NCBI GenBank assembly: GCA_024195265.1
Contig: JAJLRJ010000011.1
Location: 21,369,402 to 21,433,401, forward strand
Direction of reading: 5' to 3'
Source: Dendrophyllia cribrosa
Taxonomy: Eukaryota > Cnidaria > Anthozoa > Scleractinia > Dendrophylliidae
Length of the DNA stretch: 64,000 nt
Of this stretch, positions 1-11,064 are shown piece by piece (position 1 is the stretch's first letter; every line of letters begins with the position of its first letter). The position numbers and the translations under genes are program-made. Under the pieces are notes generated by a model. The model made no database searches and had not been told where the DNA came from. It worked only from the letters and a program-made list of their open reading frames with translations.

Positions 1-1280
1 TGCAAATATGTTTGTGTATTTTTGCAATTTTGGTTTTCAAATCAGTTTCTCGGGCATTTTGTGACAAGCAACAAGTGGTTTTATTCGGAAAATAGTCGTA
101 ATAGTTATTCTAAAATGTACTGTGCAGACGGTCGGGTAACAAGCTTAAGCTTACTGTTTTTGAGAATTGCTAAAATTGAAAAATAGCCCGGTTGTCAATC
201 TTAATTCCGACCTTTCACCTAAATTAAGTTTCATCTTAGTTAAGCTTGTTCAGAGGGTCTTCAGAGGGCAACGCTGTTAGGCCAAGCCTAAGTATATATA
301 TATATTAATAACCCGAACAGAACCAAGGATGGTTTCGGCTGAGCTACGAATTGATCGAGAAAATAACTGTCCGTGACGTAGCTCCTTTAATGCTAACTAA
401 AAACGACCCAAAAAACAACACGTGGGCTACAAACGCACATTAGCTTTCAGTTTTAGTTTTTAGCACGTGTACGGAAAGCCAAGAAGTCCGAACGACAACC
501 AGTTTTGAGATCCGAGTCATGTAAAGCCCGTGTCAATCTTAGTTGGAAACCCTCTACAGAAGTAACTTTTTAGGTTCAGTTTCTCGTGCAGATTCTTTTC
601 AAATGGTTCATTTCATTGTTCAAAGCTAAGTTGTTAAATTTTCAGATCGAATATACAATACAAGGTTTCTCATCTAACAATTCGGTAATTGTGTCGATTC
701 TCCAACGATTCATAACAAAAAAAAAAGCATTTACACCGTAATGTTAAAATGTTCACTTAAGTATACTTTGTGTTCTTGTTTAAGAGAGGATTTCAAATCT
801 GTTGGAACGACAAGCATGCTTTTTTGAAAACTTGGATTGTTCTTTTGAATGCATGCAATATCAGCATGATAATAAGCGTTTTGCGGAGAGGAACTGCGTT
901 GAACCTGTCTGTTTGCTCTCCACTGACGAATCTCACGATGACAAACGATAATGTCGTATGAAGGATCTGGTGCGATATCGTTGCATCTAAAAGGTATTAT
1001 TTGGATGTGGGCATCCAGCACACACTTTAATAATATCTAAGAAATAAACCAAGAAAATAACGTAAGTTATGCAAATAATGGGGAACTGTTCATTGCAAAT
1101 GCGAGAAAGGGTTACAAAAATAATTGATATCACAGGATGACTGAGATTTTCGTGGATATGAAATGCTACACATGTATGACATACCTCTTTTCTTCGTGGA
1201 TGCCATTGTTGCAATGAACAGCGGACCATCTGGTCAGCAGCATATTCGGTGAACGCAACCCTTGCAACTCGCAAAATAGC
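1..1280. other. no gene recognised
   Basis: AT-rich sequence with only short open frames on both strands (the longest are about 95 codons around 731-1274 on the minus strand) and no motif I recognise. It lies immediately downstream, in the minus sense, of a LINE endonuclease remnant and may include decayed LINE sequence, but I cannot align it to a known domain. A short TA run is at about 295-306. Confidence 0.5.
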
Positions 1281-1284
1281 CGAC

Positions 1285-1572
1285 CCCTTCTAAAATAATG
1301 AACCTTCCTTTTGTATCAGCAGTAAACTTTTCTACTTTGAAATCCAAAGAAGGGTTAATTAGTATCATGACACCTTTACTGTGATTTGTACCGTGACTAA
1401 AGAAAACCTTCCCACCCCATTCATTTTCCCATGCGGATGTTCATGAATTAGTGCTATAACATTCCTGCAGAAAAACATGGTCTTGTTTCTGTTTGTGCAA
1501 CCATCGGAAAACCAAATGGCGTTTGAGAGATTTGTTCAGACCTCTGACGTTCAATGACAGGCATTTTAAATT
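1285..1572 (-). pseudogene. L1-type LINE ORF2, endonuclease N-terminus (remnant)
   Basis: Read on the minus strand, this stretch translates into the start of an APE-type endonuclease of an L1-like non-LTR retrotransposon. Visible landmarks are an initial LSLNVRGL segment, then KRHLVFRWL, then FLQE, a WGGKVFFSHG motif, GVMILI and finally DTKGRFIIL. The order and spacing match the EN domain that nicks target DNA for target-primed reverse transcription. The frame has an in-frame TGA after the FLQE segment and is lost after GRFIIL, so only the first ~95 codons are present and no RT follows. It lies downstream of an ORF1-like remnant on the same strand, as in an intact L1. The family call is strong; the clade within L1/Tx1 is not determined. 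Confidence 0.72.
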
Positions 1573-2049
1573 CAGAGCATTAGTTGTGTTTAATCTAGGT
1601 GTTTGTATATATACAGAGAGCAGTCAGCACAGGTGTCAAGAGTGAATAATATGAGATACAGACCATAATATTTGCAAAACAATATCGCAACATTTAGCTT
1701 TGGTGGACAGTCAAACAATGAATGACCTGAAATTACACAGATTAAAATCTACATCTGCAAAAGTCACACTCACACAAAGGACTACATATAACAATATACA
1801 TAATACCCATTCCTCTAAGACAAGTTGTATGGGCAACGCCATTATCACTGGGTATCAAGCATTATTACACGCTCCGCAGAAAAAAAAAGAAAAAAAATTA
1901 ACCAGATGCTAATAAGTAATACTGCCTATTGTTATAAGATAACTATTTTTGCATAATTTGGATAACAAGAGAAAAGGAAAGAAAGAAAAAACAAACAACT
2001 TAGAAGAACGGTTGATTTACCGGAATAAATTTACCATCAATAAATAAAC

Positions 2050-2760
2050 GATCCGGCTGCGCTTTACTGAAGAAGGCATTTAAACCTTGTTTTTGGCTGC
2101 TTTTAACTTACTCATCTGCCCTTTCTTGGTGTTATAAAGTTCCTTAGAAATGAAATGTCTTCATAAACGGCAAAGTTAGTGCCTTTGAGCTTCCTGCATG
2201 CTTTTTGCAAAACATCCTCGCGATTGGCGTAGTGGAGAAATCTGGCTAAGATTGGACGTGGACCATTTCTACCACATGACCGTGATGAATACGATGAAAT
2301 TCGATCTTGGATCTCTTATTAATTTCCAAGAACTTGTGGATAACTACTTTGATGTGTTCGCTTGAGACTGCTATTTCCAGTAGCGAAACTTTCTGGAATA
2401 CCCATAAATTTTAAGTTTTCCCTTCTGCTGCAGGTTTCCAGATATAGAATTTGCTTGCGTAACTCTTCAGCTGTCAATAAGTGATTCTCTTTCATGTCAT
2501 AAGCGTTTTTCTTAATGTCTACAATCCTTCCTCACAAAATTTAAGACTTTCTTTGACTTCGTGTATTGAAAAATCAGTGGTCTTGAACTTGGCATCTAAG
2601 ACGCAGACTTCCCTCTCTAGCTTGCTCACAGATTCTTCAATGCTTGAGACAGTAATGGTAAGATTATTAAGATGCAGTTCGATGGAATTAATCTTGAATA
2701 AAATAAGGTCAACTTTCTCTGCCAAGCCTTCTGCTATGTTGAAAGCTTCGAGGATATTGT
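2050..2760 (-). pseudogene. L1-type LINE ORF1 (remnant)
   Basis: The minus strand encodes a heptad-rich coiled-coil segment (open at 2519-2725) followed, across frame changes, by a segment with ETCSRRENLKFMGIPE and later RPILARFLHYANREDVLQ and NFAVYEDIS. This order, a coiled coil then an RRM-like and C-terminal domain with the RREN motif, is typical of L1 ORF1 RNA-binding proteins that coat the element RNA. At least two frame breaks and in-frame stops lie near 2310-2330. It precedes the endonuclease remnant at 1285-1572 on the same strand, so both are probably parts of one 5' LINE fragment. I see no intact start or 5' UTR. Confidence 0.7.
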
Positions 2761-4555
2761 CTTCAGAGCTGGAACTGTCCTTCTGCCTAACACAATGAAT
2801 CGTTCGAGGAAACTGAGGATCTTGTTTTTCTTTTAACAGTGAAAATCAGTTTTTCCATAAGCATTACAATAACTCAAAATTTAGAAAATTTCAGCGGAAC
2901 ATTTCAAGACGCGTTCTCACTCCTCCATGGCTGTCATAAAAATGTCACTTTTTTTCTGTCAGTTCCTGTCGGCTGTCTGTGTTTTAGAAAAAGATTGTCA
3001 CCACCTTTTGAGGTTATGTTGCTTGTCGGTAAAACCCCTTGGAAGGGTTCTAGTTTTTGAGGCTGCTAACAAAATCCTAAAATGTGGCCATTAAAATGAA
3101 ACGTCTTAAACAGTACTTCCAGGGTACTATTTTTTCAGTATTTCACAAAATGAAATTCTAGATCTTACTTGAAATTTGATTTTTGGATATCTTGGGAGTT
3201 CTTGGGGACCTTTCCCTCTGCACTCCCCTTCTTCTCCACTGAGAAGTACTGAGTAGCATTCCACTTCCTGTCAGTTGGCATTTCTGAAAAATCCCTTTTG
3301 GAGACAGAACCATGCTCCCTTTAGCTGATCAGGGAAGGATGTTTGCTCACAGTGACGTGAAGTGTGATGCACATCAAACCCTTCTTTCAATGTTTGCCAT
3401 GAGTCTTTCACACATTGTTACAGTGGTGTGACCCCTTGCATACTTTTTTCAGGGGCTGAACAATTTCAGATTCAACGAAACCATCAAGCTTGATAGCCTG
3501 GCCTTTCTTTCTTGCTGTTTGGTTCATTCGAAGACTTTGCATTCGGCATCAATGAATGCTTTCCTGCAGACCCACTGGCTCTATTGGCTTCTTAACCGGG
3601 GAGCTACTAAGTTGCTGGCAACCAGCATCATCTTCGATGTTAACGTTTTTGAGAGGGAGAAACACAGCTTATGTTGGAAAAAGAACTAAATCCAAAGTGG
3701 TGGGCAATTACGAAAAAGCACGAATGGTCAAAACTCTGTTAATAAGGATCGAAACTTCATCCAATTGTGTGTACTAACCTTTTATACTCGGATCTTGAAA
3801 TGAACTTTTAAAATCGTCAAAATCGTCGTCTGGTTTAGCCATAACCACAGAACCGCAAATCCTATCAGAGAACCGCACAAAATCACAAAATATAGCAAAG
3901 GTCTCCCTTCCCTCTTTTCCCTTCCCAGAGTTCCCCACGTGCTTTACTTTTTACCTCTACCCAGCCTCTGCGCGTTTTTTGCCAAGCGTGGAGCATGACT
4001 AGGAAGCCTCTGTGGAGGAGAGATAACATTCTACACTGCGTGGTAGACTATATGCATGGTCAAAAACTATTACTTTAATGATTTGTGCAGAGCAAAAATA
4101 GAGATTGAGTAATCATCAGAATAATATTGTGGATTTAAACTGAAAAAATGCTTCGGCTTCAATACCCCCAATTGCACTTTTGCAGCCGGATTTTAAACTT
4201 TAGAATATCCCACCTGAGTTTGGAACATGTTTTTTCTCTTTGTGCTCATGGTGCTCATGGTGCTCATTTGCGTCACCTCCAATGTGGTGTACTCACATGT
4301 GCAATCTTCCATACACGCTTCGGCTTCTACATATTCTTCATTGTTTAAAAACATCATATATTCATGTTTAGCGGATAGATTGCTGTGGGTGGCTTTAGCT
4401 TCTGCGAAAGCTTCTTGGACTTCTAATGGCGGGCGTTTGGCATTTAATAACTTCTTTCCAGCCTTAAGAGCTCCTGTTAGATTTCCTTCCGCCGATCGAC
4501 GTACATTTTTCGCTTTTTGACATATCCATATCCCTCAACGGAAATGTTTGCAACT
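2761..4555. other. no confident gene; weak coding-like traces
   Basis: Only short open frames. On the minus strand near 3180-3530 there are broken coding-like stretches (for example around 3450-3530 and 3190-3290) separated by stops, which could be a decayed exon but match no family I know. A short GTGCTCATG triplication is at about 4244-4268. Nothing else can be supported. Confidence 0.4.
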
Positions 4556-4559
4556 AGAT

Positions 4560-5590
4560 TTCATTTCATTTATTATTTTCTCCAAACCTTTGCAGACGAT
4601 AATACTTAAATTAAGTCGCATTATATTTAGGAAGGAGAGAAGAGGGGCACATCTAGATAAACTAATATTGTGTGCCCCTTAAGTTACATCAGTATAAACA
4701 AAAAACTTGTAATTTTTTAGTAAAAAAGTAAAGGAAAACTTATAAAATAGCTTGGTAAAATGTCAAAAGAGATGATGTTTCATTAGTATTGAGCAAGGTA
4801 CCAGCGTAAAAGTGCTTTTCTAAACATCTTTTTAGATGGTTTGTCTCTGATTAATTGTGGAATACTATTCCAAAAAAATCTTCCAATAACGCTCGGGCAG
4901 AATGTCCTGAGATTAGTTCGAAATCAGGGTATGACTACTTTATTAGATGATGTACCACGGGTGTTGTAGTTGTGTAGCTCAGATACTAGTGTAACAGGTA
5001 TATCAGGAAACTTTTCATTGTGGAAATAATTATAAAAAAGCATACATATGTTCAGTTTAACAATATCAGGAAATTTCAAAAGGCTTAGGGAAACGTAGTG
5101 TGGAGTTATTATTCCATTAAAGGAACATCGTTTATAATACGAACAGCTTTGTTTTGTAATTTTACAATTTGAGACAGTGGAGCATTATAATTATTTCCCC
5201 ATAGTGTACAAGCATAAGTAAGGTAAGGATAAAAAGAGAACAATACAAACTAATAAGTGTTGCTTTTGAGACATAATGTTTTAACTTAACCATTATATTT
5301 ATATTTTTGCTAATTTTGCCACATATGTAGTTGATATGGTCACGCCAAGTAAGGTGACAATCTATATACACACCAAGGTATTTGATGCAAGAGGACTTCT
5401 CTAAATGAACATTTGCTACACTTAATGGTGGATACAAATTGTAATTTTCCTTTTGTCGTGGCATAAAAATACGATACTTAGTTTTTGTCAAATTTAAGGT
5501 TAACTTATTACTGCATAACCATTTCATAGACAGCTGGCAAATGATTGTTAATTTCATGCAATAAAAAACAGATGTATCATCCACATATAA
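4560..5590 (-). pseudogene. CR1/Jockey-like LINE, RT C-terminal part and 3' end
   Basis: The open frame at 5162-5584 carries the C-terminal half of a non-LTR reverse transcriptase: the end of the active-site region (DDTSVF), LSMKWLCSNKLTLNLTKTK, then IKYLGVYID and LTWRDHI, the usual thumb-side motifs. Further downstream on the minus strand the similarity continues through broken frames, including LHNYNTRG and a VIGRFFWNSIP motif, to about 4780. The last ~130 bp (about 4560-4690) is a noncoding 3' end with a short AAATGA-type tail. The N-terminal RT and the endonuclease are missing, the usual 5' truncation of LINEs. The clade assignment (CR1/Jockey rather than L2) is a judgement from motif style. 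Confidence 0.72.
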
Positions 5591-5612
5591 CCTAGTAGAA
5601 AAATAAGTAGAA

Positions 5613-5638
5613 GGCCTGCCTGCCTGCCTGCCTGCCTA
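5613..5638. repeat. (GCCT)n microsatellite
   Basis: About six tandem copies of GCCT, directly upstream (in the minus sense) of the truncated LINE RT. Confidence 0.9.
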
Positions 5639-5929
5639 GGAAAAAAAAGAATGGGTGCATATTAAAGTACATCCAACAGACGTTTATCCAGAGCCTTTGG
5701 ATCTCCAAAATTTTTAATCCTTCGCTATGGGGACAAATACCCATTGTAATTCTGGGGACATTTTCAAGTTCCAATTTAACATCAACATTGTGGGGACCGA
5801 CAGTTGTTTTCATCTTAAAGATAGGATTGAGTGAAAGCAAGGTGTGGGCTTTTCATCTACTCTCGAAAACACGTTATCAAGGGCCACGATATTTTTAAAA
5901 TAATGAATAAATTAGAAGTTTTTTGTTTA

Positions 5930-6075
5930 TACTTGTACTTATAACTTTAGGGGGCACAATATTAGTTTATCTAGACGTGCCCCTCTCCTCTCCTTCCTAA
6001 TATAACGTGATTCAAATTTAATTATTAACATCTGTAAAGGTTTGGAGTAAACAAATAAATGAAAATAATGAATAC
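5930..6075 (+). repeat. solo 3' end of the same LINE family, opposite orientation
   Basis: This segment (GGGGGCACAATATTAGTTTA and what follows) is the reverse complement match of the LINE 3' end at about 4560-4690, including the CCCCTCT tract and the GGTTTGGAG motif before the A-rich tail. The two 3' ends therefore point in opposite directions about 1.3 kb apart. It is either a severely 5'-truncated second insertion or part of an inverted arrangement. Confidence 0.7.
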
Positions 6076-6189
6076 TACACTGTGGGGACAAATACACACT
6101 GTACTTCTGCAAACTGTTTGTGAAGGTCATCATCGTCAGGATCAGAGTATCTTCATATTTTGAAGATAATTTTGTTATCTGCCTCATAT

Positions 6190-7030
6190 TTTGAATTGGT
6201 AAGCAGATGTGAGCTAAGTAAAAACCGAGAAACTCCAGATATATTTCATACTTCTCTGAAACAATGTCAAGATAAGAAAGAGTGTTGTCTTTCCCATTTT
6301 TCCAATAAAGAAGTCACAATAACTTTCAACTTCATTTAATGGCCTATTTCAAAAATAATACAATCACTTAATAAGATTGTGTTCCTTGAACGTTGACTGT
6401 TCAAATAATTAACTCTATTTCTCTACACCTCAACTAAAACTTGCTACAACTGACAAAATATGAAAACTTTAATCTGAGCAACAAATCGTTTAATCGTGTT
6501 TTCACCTCGTTACTTCTACTTGCCATTACAGCACTACTTTCTTTTAGACTGAAGTGTCACACGTTTCCTTAGCAGTGGATGCTTCTGTAACAAGATCTAA
6601 AGTTTCCATTTACCCCTCAGTGTTTTGTTCTTGGCGTGTTCTTAAACTGTTTCACAACTTTCTATTCCAGCCAAAACAGCTCCACCTGGCTCTACAATAT
6701 TACTATATTAACTTTCACCAAAAAAATCTGCAATGCTTCCTTGCCACGAGCTCACAGTAACTCGAAAAATTTTTCTTTTAGTCTACCGGGGACTGTCCAA
6801 ATATTATAACAAAACAGACATCTACTTTGTTGTGGACAATACAAACAACCATTTCTCCCTTTCTTAGACGACTTCATGTCCTTCTTTAGTTTTTCTAAGG
6901 AAATTCACCACACACTAATATGTCACGCCTTTAGTACTTTTAACAATTTGAACGTTCTGTTTCTAAACTGGTGGAAGTCTTAATTCTTCCTTAACAAGAG
7001 TTCTTCCCTAGCAATTTTTTTCTTGTAATG
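6190..7030. other. no gene recognised
   Basis: AT-rich DNA with only short open frames and no domain motif or obvious repeat structure. Confidence 0.5.
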
Positions 7031-7036
7031 TTTTCG

Positions 7037-7212
7037 CTCCAGAAAAAAATACCTCTTATTAGCTGAATTTGAGGTCCATACTGTAAGTTACGGACCGAGT
7101 TTTTTTTCCTTGATTTATGGCCCAAGCGCGCTTCGCGCGCAGGCCATAAATTGAGGGAAAAGAACGAGGTTCCGTAACTTACGGTACGGACTGAGAAAAA
7201 CAAGGCTAATAA
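7037..7212. repeat. palindromic MITE / hairpin element
   Basis: A near-perfect foldback: CTTATTAGC at the left end pairs with GCTAATAAG at the right end, and GTAAGTTACGGACCGAG pairs with the segment ending CCGTAACTTACGG. The arms run into an inner stem around TTTATGGCC / GGCCATAAA, with a GC-rich loop (AAGCGCGCTTCGCGCGCA). Structure of this type is typical of small non-autonomous DNA transposons. No coding capacity. Confidence 0.8.
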
Positions 7213-7724
7213 GATATTTATTATATCTCTAAATCGGAGATAAAGGAAAACCTTTCAAGTCAAAAGATGGACGGCTTCATTTGACTGACGTACGTCACAA
7301 GAAAGCAAAGAGCAAATTTTATTGGCTTTCAAAAATAGTGTGATCCGTCCTCAATTCGGCGTGAACTTGCGTGGCTCTTGAATGAAAACTATGAAAACGA
7401 ATTAATTTATCCTTCCATGTGTTCGATAGGACGACGGAAACCTGACAAAAGGTAGTTTTCTTTGAAAAAATTCTTAGTTACTGGCGAAGACAAGTGAGTG
7501 AAAGAAGAATGAAAATGTCGCGATAAAATCGCCAAAACAAACGCGTTCGTCAAACTGGAAAATGTGGCTGTGGCAGCATTTCGGTCTACAGCGGTGAACG
7601 AAGAAACTCTGAAACTTCAAAAAGGATACTGAAAATATCTCCTTATCAAATACTGCAAGCTGTTTTTGGCTTGTCGTTGTGCTTTAGTGGATTTATGCCG
7701 AATTTATGCCGAAACTCATGAGAT

Positions 7725-7753
7725 GAGGTCGTAACTGAATCAATAGACTCCCG
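7725..7753 (-). repeat. Ngaro-like split direct repeat B, outer copy
   Basis: 29 bp identical to 7984-8012 (starts GAGGTCGTAACTGAATCAAT). This copy forms the 3' extremity of the element in the minus sense. Confidence 0.85.
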
Positions 7754-7771
7754 TGGGAGGGAGGGTTGGGT

Positions 7772-7894
7772 TTGCGTGTTTGCCCTTGGAAAACGAGCTT
7801 ATGACTGACTGACTAACAGGAAGCGAAAGCTAGATAAGGCGATGTCACATGATCGAATTCGTAATTAGCAAGAATCACTAACGTAATTATTGCA
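7772..7894 (-). repeat. Ngaro-like split direct repeat A, 3' copy
   Basis: 123 bp that match 12009-12131 base for base as far as I can read, beginning TTGCGTGTTTGCCCTTGG on the plus strand. It lies between the two B repeats. Confidence 0.88.
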
Positions 7895-7983
7895 CAATCA
7901 CACACTCTCAATAACCAGACAACGAGAGGTTTGGGCCAACAGTTTATTGAGTCAGATTCGACAGCTGTACACTGGTAGCTAAG

Positions 7984-8012
7984 GAGGTCGTAACTGAATC
8001 AATAGACTCCCG
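7984..8012 (-). repeat. Ngaro-like split direct repeat B, inner copy
   Basis: Identical to 7725-7753. It lies ~115 bp downstream of the recombinase stop codon. Confidence 0.85.
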
Positions 8013-8127
8013 CCGAAAGAGGCCCAAACCGAAGTTGTGTGGAAAAAAAAGAAAGAGAGAGTGATTGTGAAATGAGCAAATACTAACAATGAAAATACTA
8101 ACAATTATAATAAATTACGGCAGTTAA

Positions 8128-9042
8128 TCAGTGGCCAGACAACTTGAGAATGTTTGTAGCCATAGAATGGACCGCGAGGCGCTTTTGAGCGGGTGACATC
8201 TCGAGGTATATGAGATAGGCGTCACTCTGCCAATCACCTTGCCGCTGGATAAGTTCCGCAGGGACATTACACCTGAACGCGAAGCTAGCACCCCCGCGCC
8301 TAAAGCTATGGGGGGAATAATGAGCGGGCGCTAAACCGATAGCGTTGATGACCTTGGAAATAAACGCGCAGAAATGGCGATAACTAAGGGGAAATAACTG
8401 CTGAGAAGTGGGACAAACCACGGAGAACAACGGGGCAGTGGAAGGCCCGTAGTTCAAACGCAAATGGTGGCGTAACGCTGTAACTGGACGTAACGGTGAA
8501 CCCGGAATATAAGGCAAGGGGATTGACAAAGAACGTTGCTGGTACTGAATAGTCTTAGAAGCCGCAATATGAAGCGTGGCACCGTGCGCGTCAAAAACAA
8601 GATCGGCGCGCAGGGGAACTTTAGAAGAAATGCGAGCGGCTACGTCAGGTACTAAATTGGACTTGCGCAAAAAAGTGAAAAAGGCAACAAGAAAAAGAGC
8701 CCACATAGCAGCGTGTAAAGGCTGATCTAAATTGAATAGAGGAAAAACCTGAAGTAGGAGTTCCGGCGTGAACGGATGTTTGCGGTTAGTTGACACGCCG
8801 AGATAACGTTTGGCACCCCTTAAAACTAGCTTGAAGCGATAATGTGTGTCGAACTCCTTGCTAAAACCTAAAAGCTGGTTAACGTGCTTAAGGCTACTGA
8901 GATGGTTGGTAATCGTGCCGTAAGATCTACTTGAAAGGGTGAGATAAGCTACATAGCGTATCAGCGATTGAATATGTATAGGAAAAGGGGAACAAGCTAC
9001 TGAACGGCAAAAACTAGAATACACATTGATATGAGACTGCAT
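8128..9042 (-). CDS. tyrosine recombinase of Ngaro-like element
   Basis: A 304-residue phage-integrase-fold recombinase that would integrate the circular cDNA of the element. Catalytic landmarks are visible: the first arginine in FLRKSNLVP (about residue 125), the HxxR box in HSFRRGGASF (about residue 247), and the tyrosine nucleophile in AYLIYLEMS (about residue 275). The N-terminal ~100 residues fit the SAM-like core-binding domain. It is the third ORF of the element, ~210 bp downstream of the RT/RNase H stop. The annotated ATG may not be the true start: in the same frame upstream, without a new ATG, the residues FAQRLLHLAFAESTHRN look family-like, so splicing or frameshifting from the previous ORF is possible. 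It ends before the inner B repeat. Confidence 0.85.
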   Translation of the reverse strand: MQSHINVYSSFCRSVACSPFPIHIQSLIRYVAYLTLSSRSYGTITNHLSSLKHVNQLLGFSKEFDTHYRFKLVLRGAKRYLGVSTNRKHPFTPELLLQVFPLFNLDQPLHAAMWALFLVAFFTFLRKSNLVPDVAARISSKVPLRADLVFDAHGATLHIAASKTIQYQQRSLSIPLPYIPGSPLRPVTALRHHLRLNYGPSTAPLFSVVCPTSQQLFPLSYRHFCAFISKVINAIGLAPAHYSPHSFRRGGASFAFRCNVPAELIQRQGDWQSDAYLIYLEMSPAQKRLAVHSMATNILKLSGH

Positions 9043-9249
9043 GTTGCGATGAGTAGACTCGGCAAAGGCGAGATGAAGTAGCCGCTGGGCAAAAACATCT
9101 AAGGCTGGTATGCTGGTAGGAGACCCTGGAAACGAGCGAATTGAAAAAGAAAACTAATCAAAATATGCAAATATAAAGTGACTAAGGCGAAAATAGATAT
9201 ATATACATAGATAACTGGGTATCTAGGAGAAAAAATTCGTAATGAGGTG

Positions 9250-11052
9250 TCAGTCAACATCAAAATAGATGAAGTCTCCGGGTATCTGTTCGAAAACAAA
9301 ACTGACCACGAGTTCTTGAGACGTTTTAGCAAACAGGGCTTGGTACGAAGGATCTTGCCAACGGCTCAATGCATCGGCCAATAAATTGTGCTCACCGGGG
9401 ATATGGCGTGCCCGGACTTCAAAATCGTGGATCGCTGACAGAAACCACAGTTCTCGCAAACAACGTTGCATGAATGGTTCTTTCGTAGCGCCTGAATTGA
9501 TGACTGTAACTGCAGCCTCGTTGTCGCAAGAGATGATGAACTGCTGATGCTGTAAGACGGGAGCCCAGAACTTCACTGCTACAATGATGGTAAAAAGTTC
9601 AAGAGCTGAGATGTGAGTCGCGGCCGCCAGGACAAAATCCGAGAAGGCAAATGTAATGCATTTATCACGACAGGTCGCTCCGCCACGAACCATGCAAGCG
9701 TCGGTGCTAAAATGTAAATTGGCGAACAACCACTCCGCAGGCTTGATTACTGAAACGCCGTTGAAGAGGGGAAGGAATGTTTTCCACCACCGCAAATCGA
9801 GGCGCATCTGGGAGGTGACTGGTTGCTGTTTTGCACGGGAAGGAAAACTCCGCAAAGCGTTCAACAAGCGGGACAGAAAAATGCGGCTTGCGTGAACACA
9901 AGCCATCACGAAAGAGAGTTTACCGATGAGAGACTGTAGTTCTTTGATTGTAAAGCAGTCGCGTGACAGCCACAGTTGTAACTCGTCAGATAATTCACCA
10001 AGCCGTGAATCTGGGACTCGTAACGTGAGGTCGACAGTATGGACAAGGATGCCCAAGCGAACCATCTCGATAGCGGGAGGTGAGTCTTTTTCGGGCGAGG
10101 AAGCCAAACCTAAGGAATCAAAGAGAGTTTGGAGTGAAGCAAAAGCGGTGTCTGCGAAAGCAGGAACTTCTGCACCGTAAAAGTCGTCGAGATAGACATC
10201 GGCGGCAAAATCGGTCTGGGTGAACATGTAAATGACAGCCTTGGTAGTCCGTTGACAGATCATTGCTGAAGTCCGTAAGCCAAAAGGGCAACGAGTGTCA
10301 AAATAAAAGTGATTGTCAAAGTTAAAACCTAACAAGTGGTAATCTCTGGGATCAATGGGAATCTGGCGATACGCGCGCTGAAGATCCTTCTTGTAAATGA
10401 GACATCCACGACCCTTTAATAAAATTAGTTCGCACAATCGATCAATTCCGGGAAGGCGAAGTTTGAACGGAGAATCAAGATAGGCGTTGAAAGGGATGCC
10501 GCTGTTGACAGAACTGTCCGGTGGGAAACTCAAGTCCATGACAATGCGACGCCTAGAAGAACCGCGTTTTGGAACAGTTTGAAGGGGAGAGCAGATGAAG
10601 GGCTTGTGGAGCGGATTTGTGGAGAATGGACCAGCGATTGCTCCGAAGGATAATTCCATCGTGATGTAATGACGTACATGATCGGCGAAAGCTATGGCCG
10701 ATGGATGATTATGCTGGGAAGACAGCGGTAATTGATTGGAGCTGTAATTGATTGGCCAGCCATACTTGAGAAATTCCACAACAATCTTATCATCATAATG
10801 ACGTAAGAGATGTGCCCACACGTGAACTCTCAAGGCTGTGGGAACAGGAATCTTTGCCCCGAAAGCGTTGGGCTGGTCGAAACGAGAGGCTAGAATATGA
10901 CAAATAACTGCTGAGACGTTGGTGCTCGAGAAAGGTTTGACGAGGGGGTGAAAAGGCTGCGATGAAGGTTGCGTGTGTAAGGGAGTGTCCTTTAAATCTA
11001 TGTCCGTTGATAAGTCCGGGGTCATGTCACGAGATGAAAAGCCGTGCGACAA
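9250..11052 (-). CDS. reverse transcriptase-RNase H polyprotein of Ngaro-like element
   Basis: A 600-residue polymerase. The RT domain starts with a VPKRGSSRRRIVMDLS segment, continues through YKKDLQRAYRQIPI and CPFGLRTSAMI, and has the active-site box VYLDDFY at about residue 290. RNase H follows with the STDACM aspartate, the ALELFTI glutamate, CDNEAAV, and the closing LLADALSRW motif near residue 565. This RT-RH order without protease or integrase is characteristic of DIRS-order elements. The ORF is fully open. It starts 13 bp after the end of the gag-like ORF and is in a different frame, so translation probably needs reinitiation, frameshifting or splicing. Confidence 0.88.
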   Translation of the reverse strand: MSHGFSSRDMTPDLSTDIDLKDTPLHTQPSSQPFHPLVKPFSSTNVSAVICHILASRFDQPNAFGAKIPVPTALRVHVWAHLLRHYDDKIVVEFLKYGWPINYSSNQLPLSSQHNHPSAIAFADHVRHYITMELSFGAIAGPFSTNPLHKPFICSPLQTVPKRGSSRRRIVMDLSFPPDSSVNSGIPFNAYLDSPFKLRLPGIDRLCELILLKGRGCLIYKKDLQRAYRQIPIDPRDYHLLGFNFDNHFYFDTRCPFGLRTSAMICQRTTKAVIYMFTQTDFAADVYLDDFYGAEVPAFADTAFASLQTLFDSLGLASSPEKDSPPAIEMVRLGILVHTVDLTLRVPDSRLGELSDELQLWLSRDCFTIKELQSLIGKLSFVMACVHASRIFLSRLLNALRSFPSRAKQQPVTSQMRLDLRWWKTFLPLFNGVSVIKPAEWLFANLHFSTDACMVRGGATCRDKCITFAFSDFVLAAATHISALELFTIIVAVKFWAPVLQHQQFIISCDNEAAVTVINSGATKEPFMQRCLRELWFLSAIHDFEVRARHIPGEHNLLADALSRWQDPSYQALFAKTSQELVVSFVFEQIPGDFIYFDVD

Positions 11053-11064
11053 TGAAGCGCTATG

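Noticed and set aside
9656..10180. Plus-strand open frames inside the Ngaro-like RT
   Set aside because: Antisense shadows of a clearly recognised reverse transcriptase/RNase H gene.
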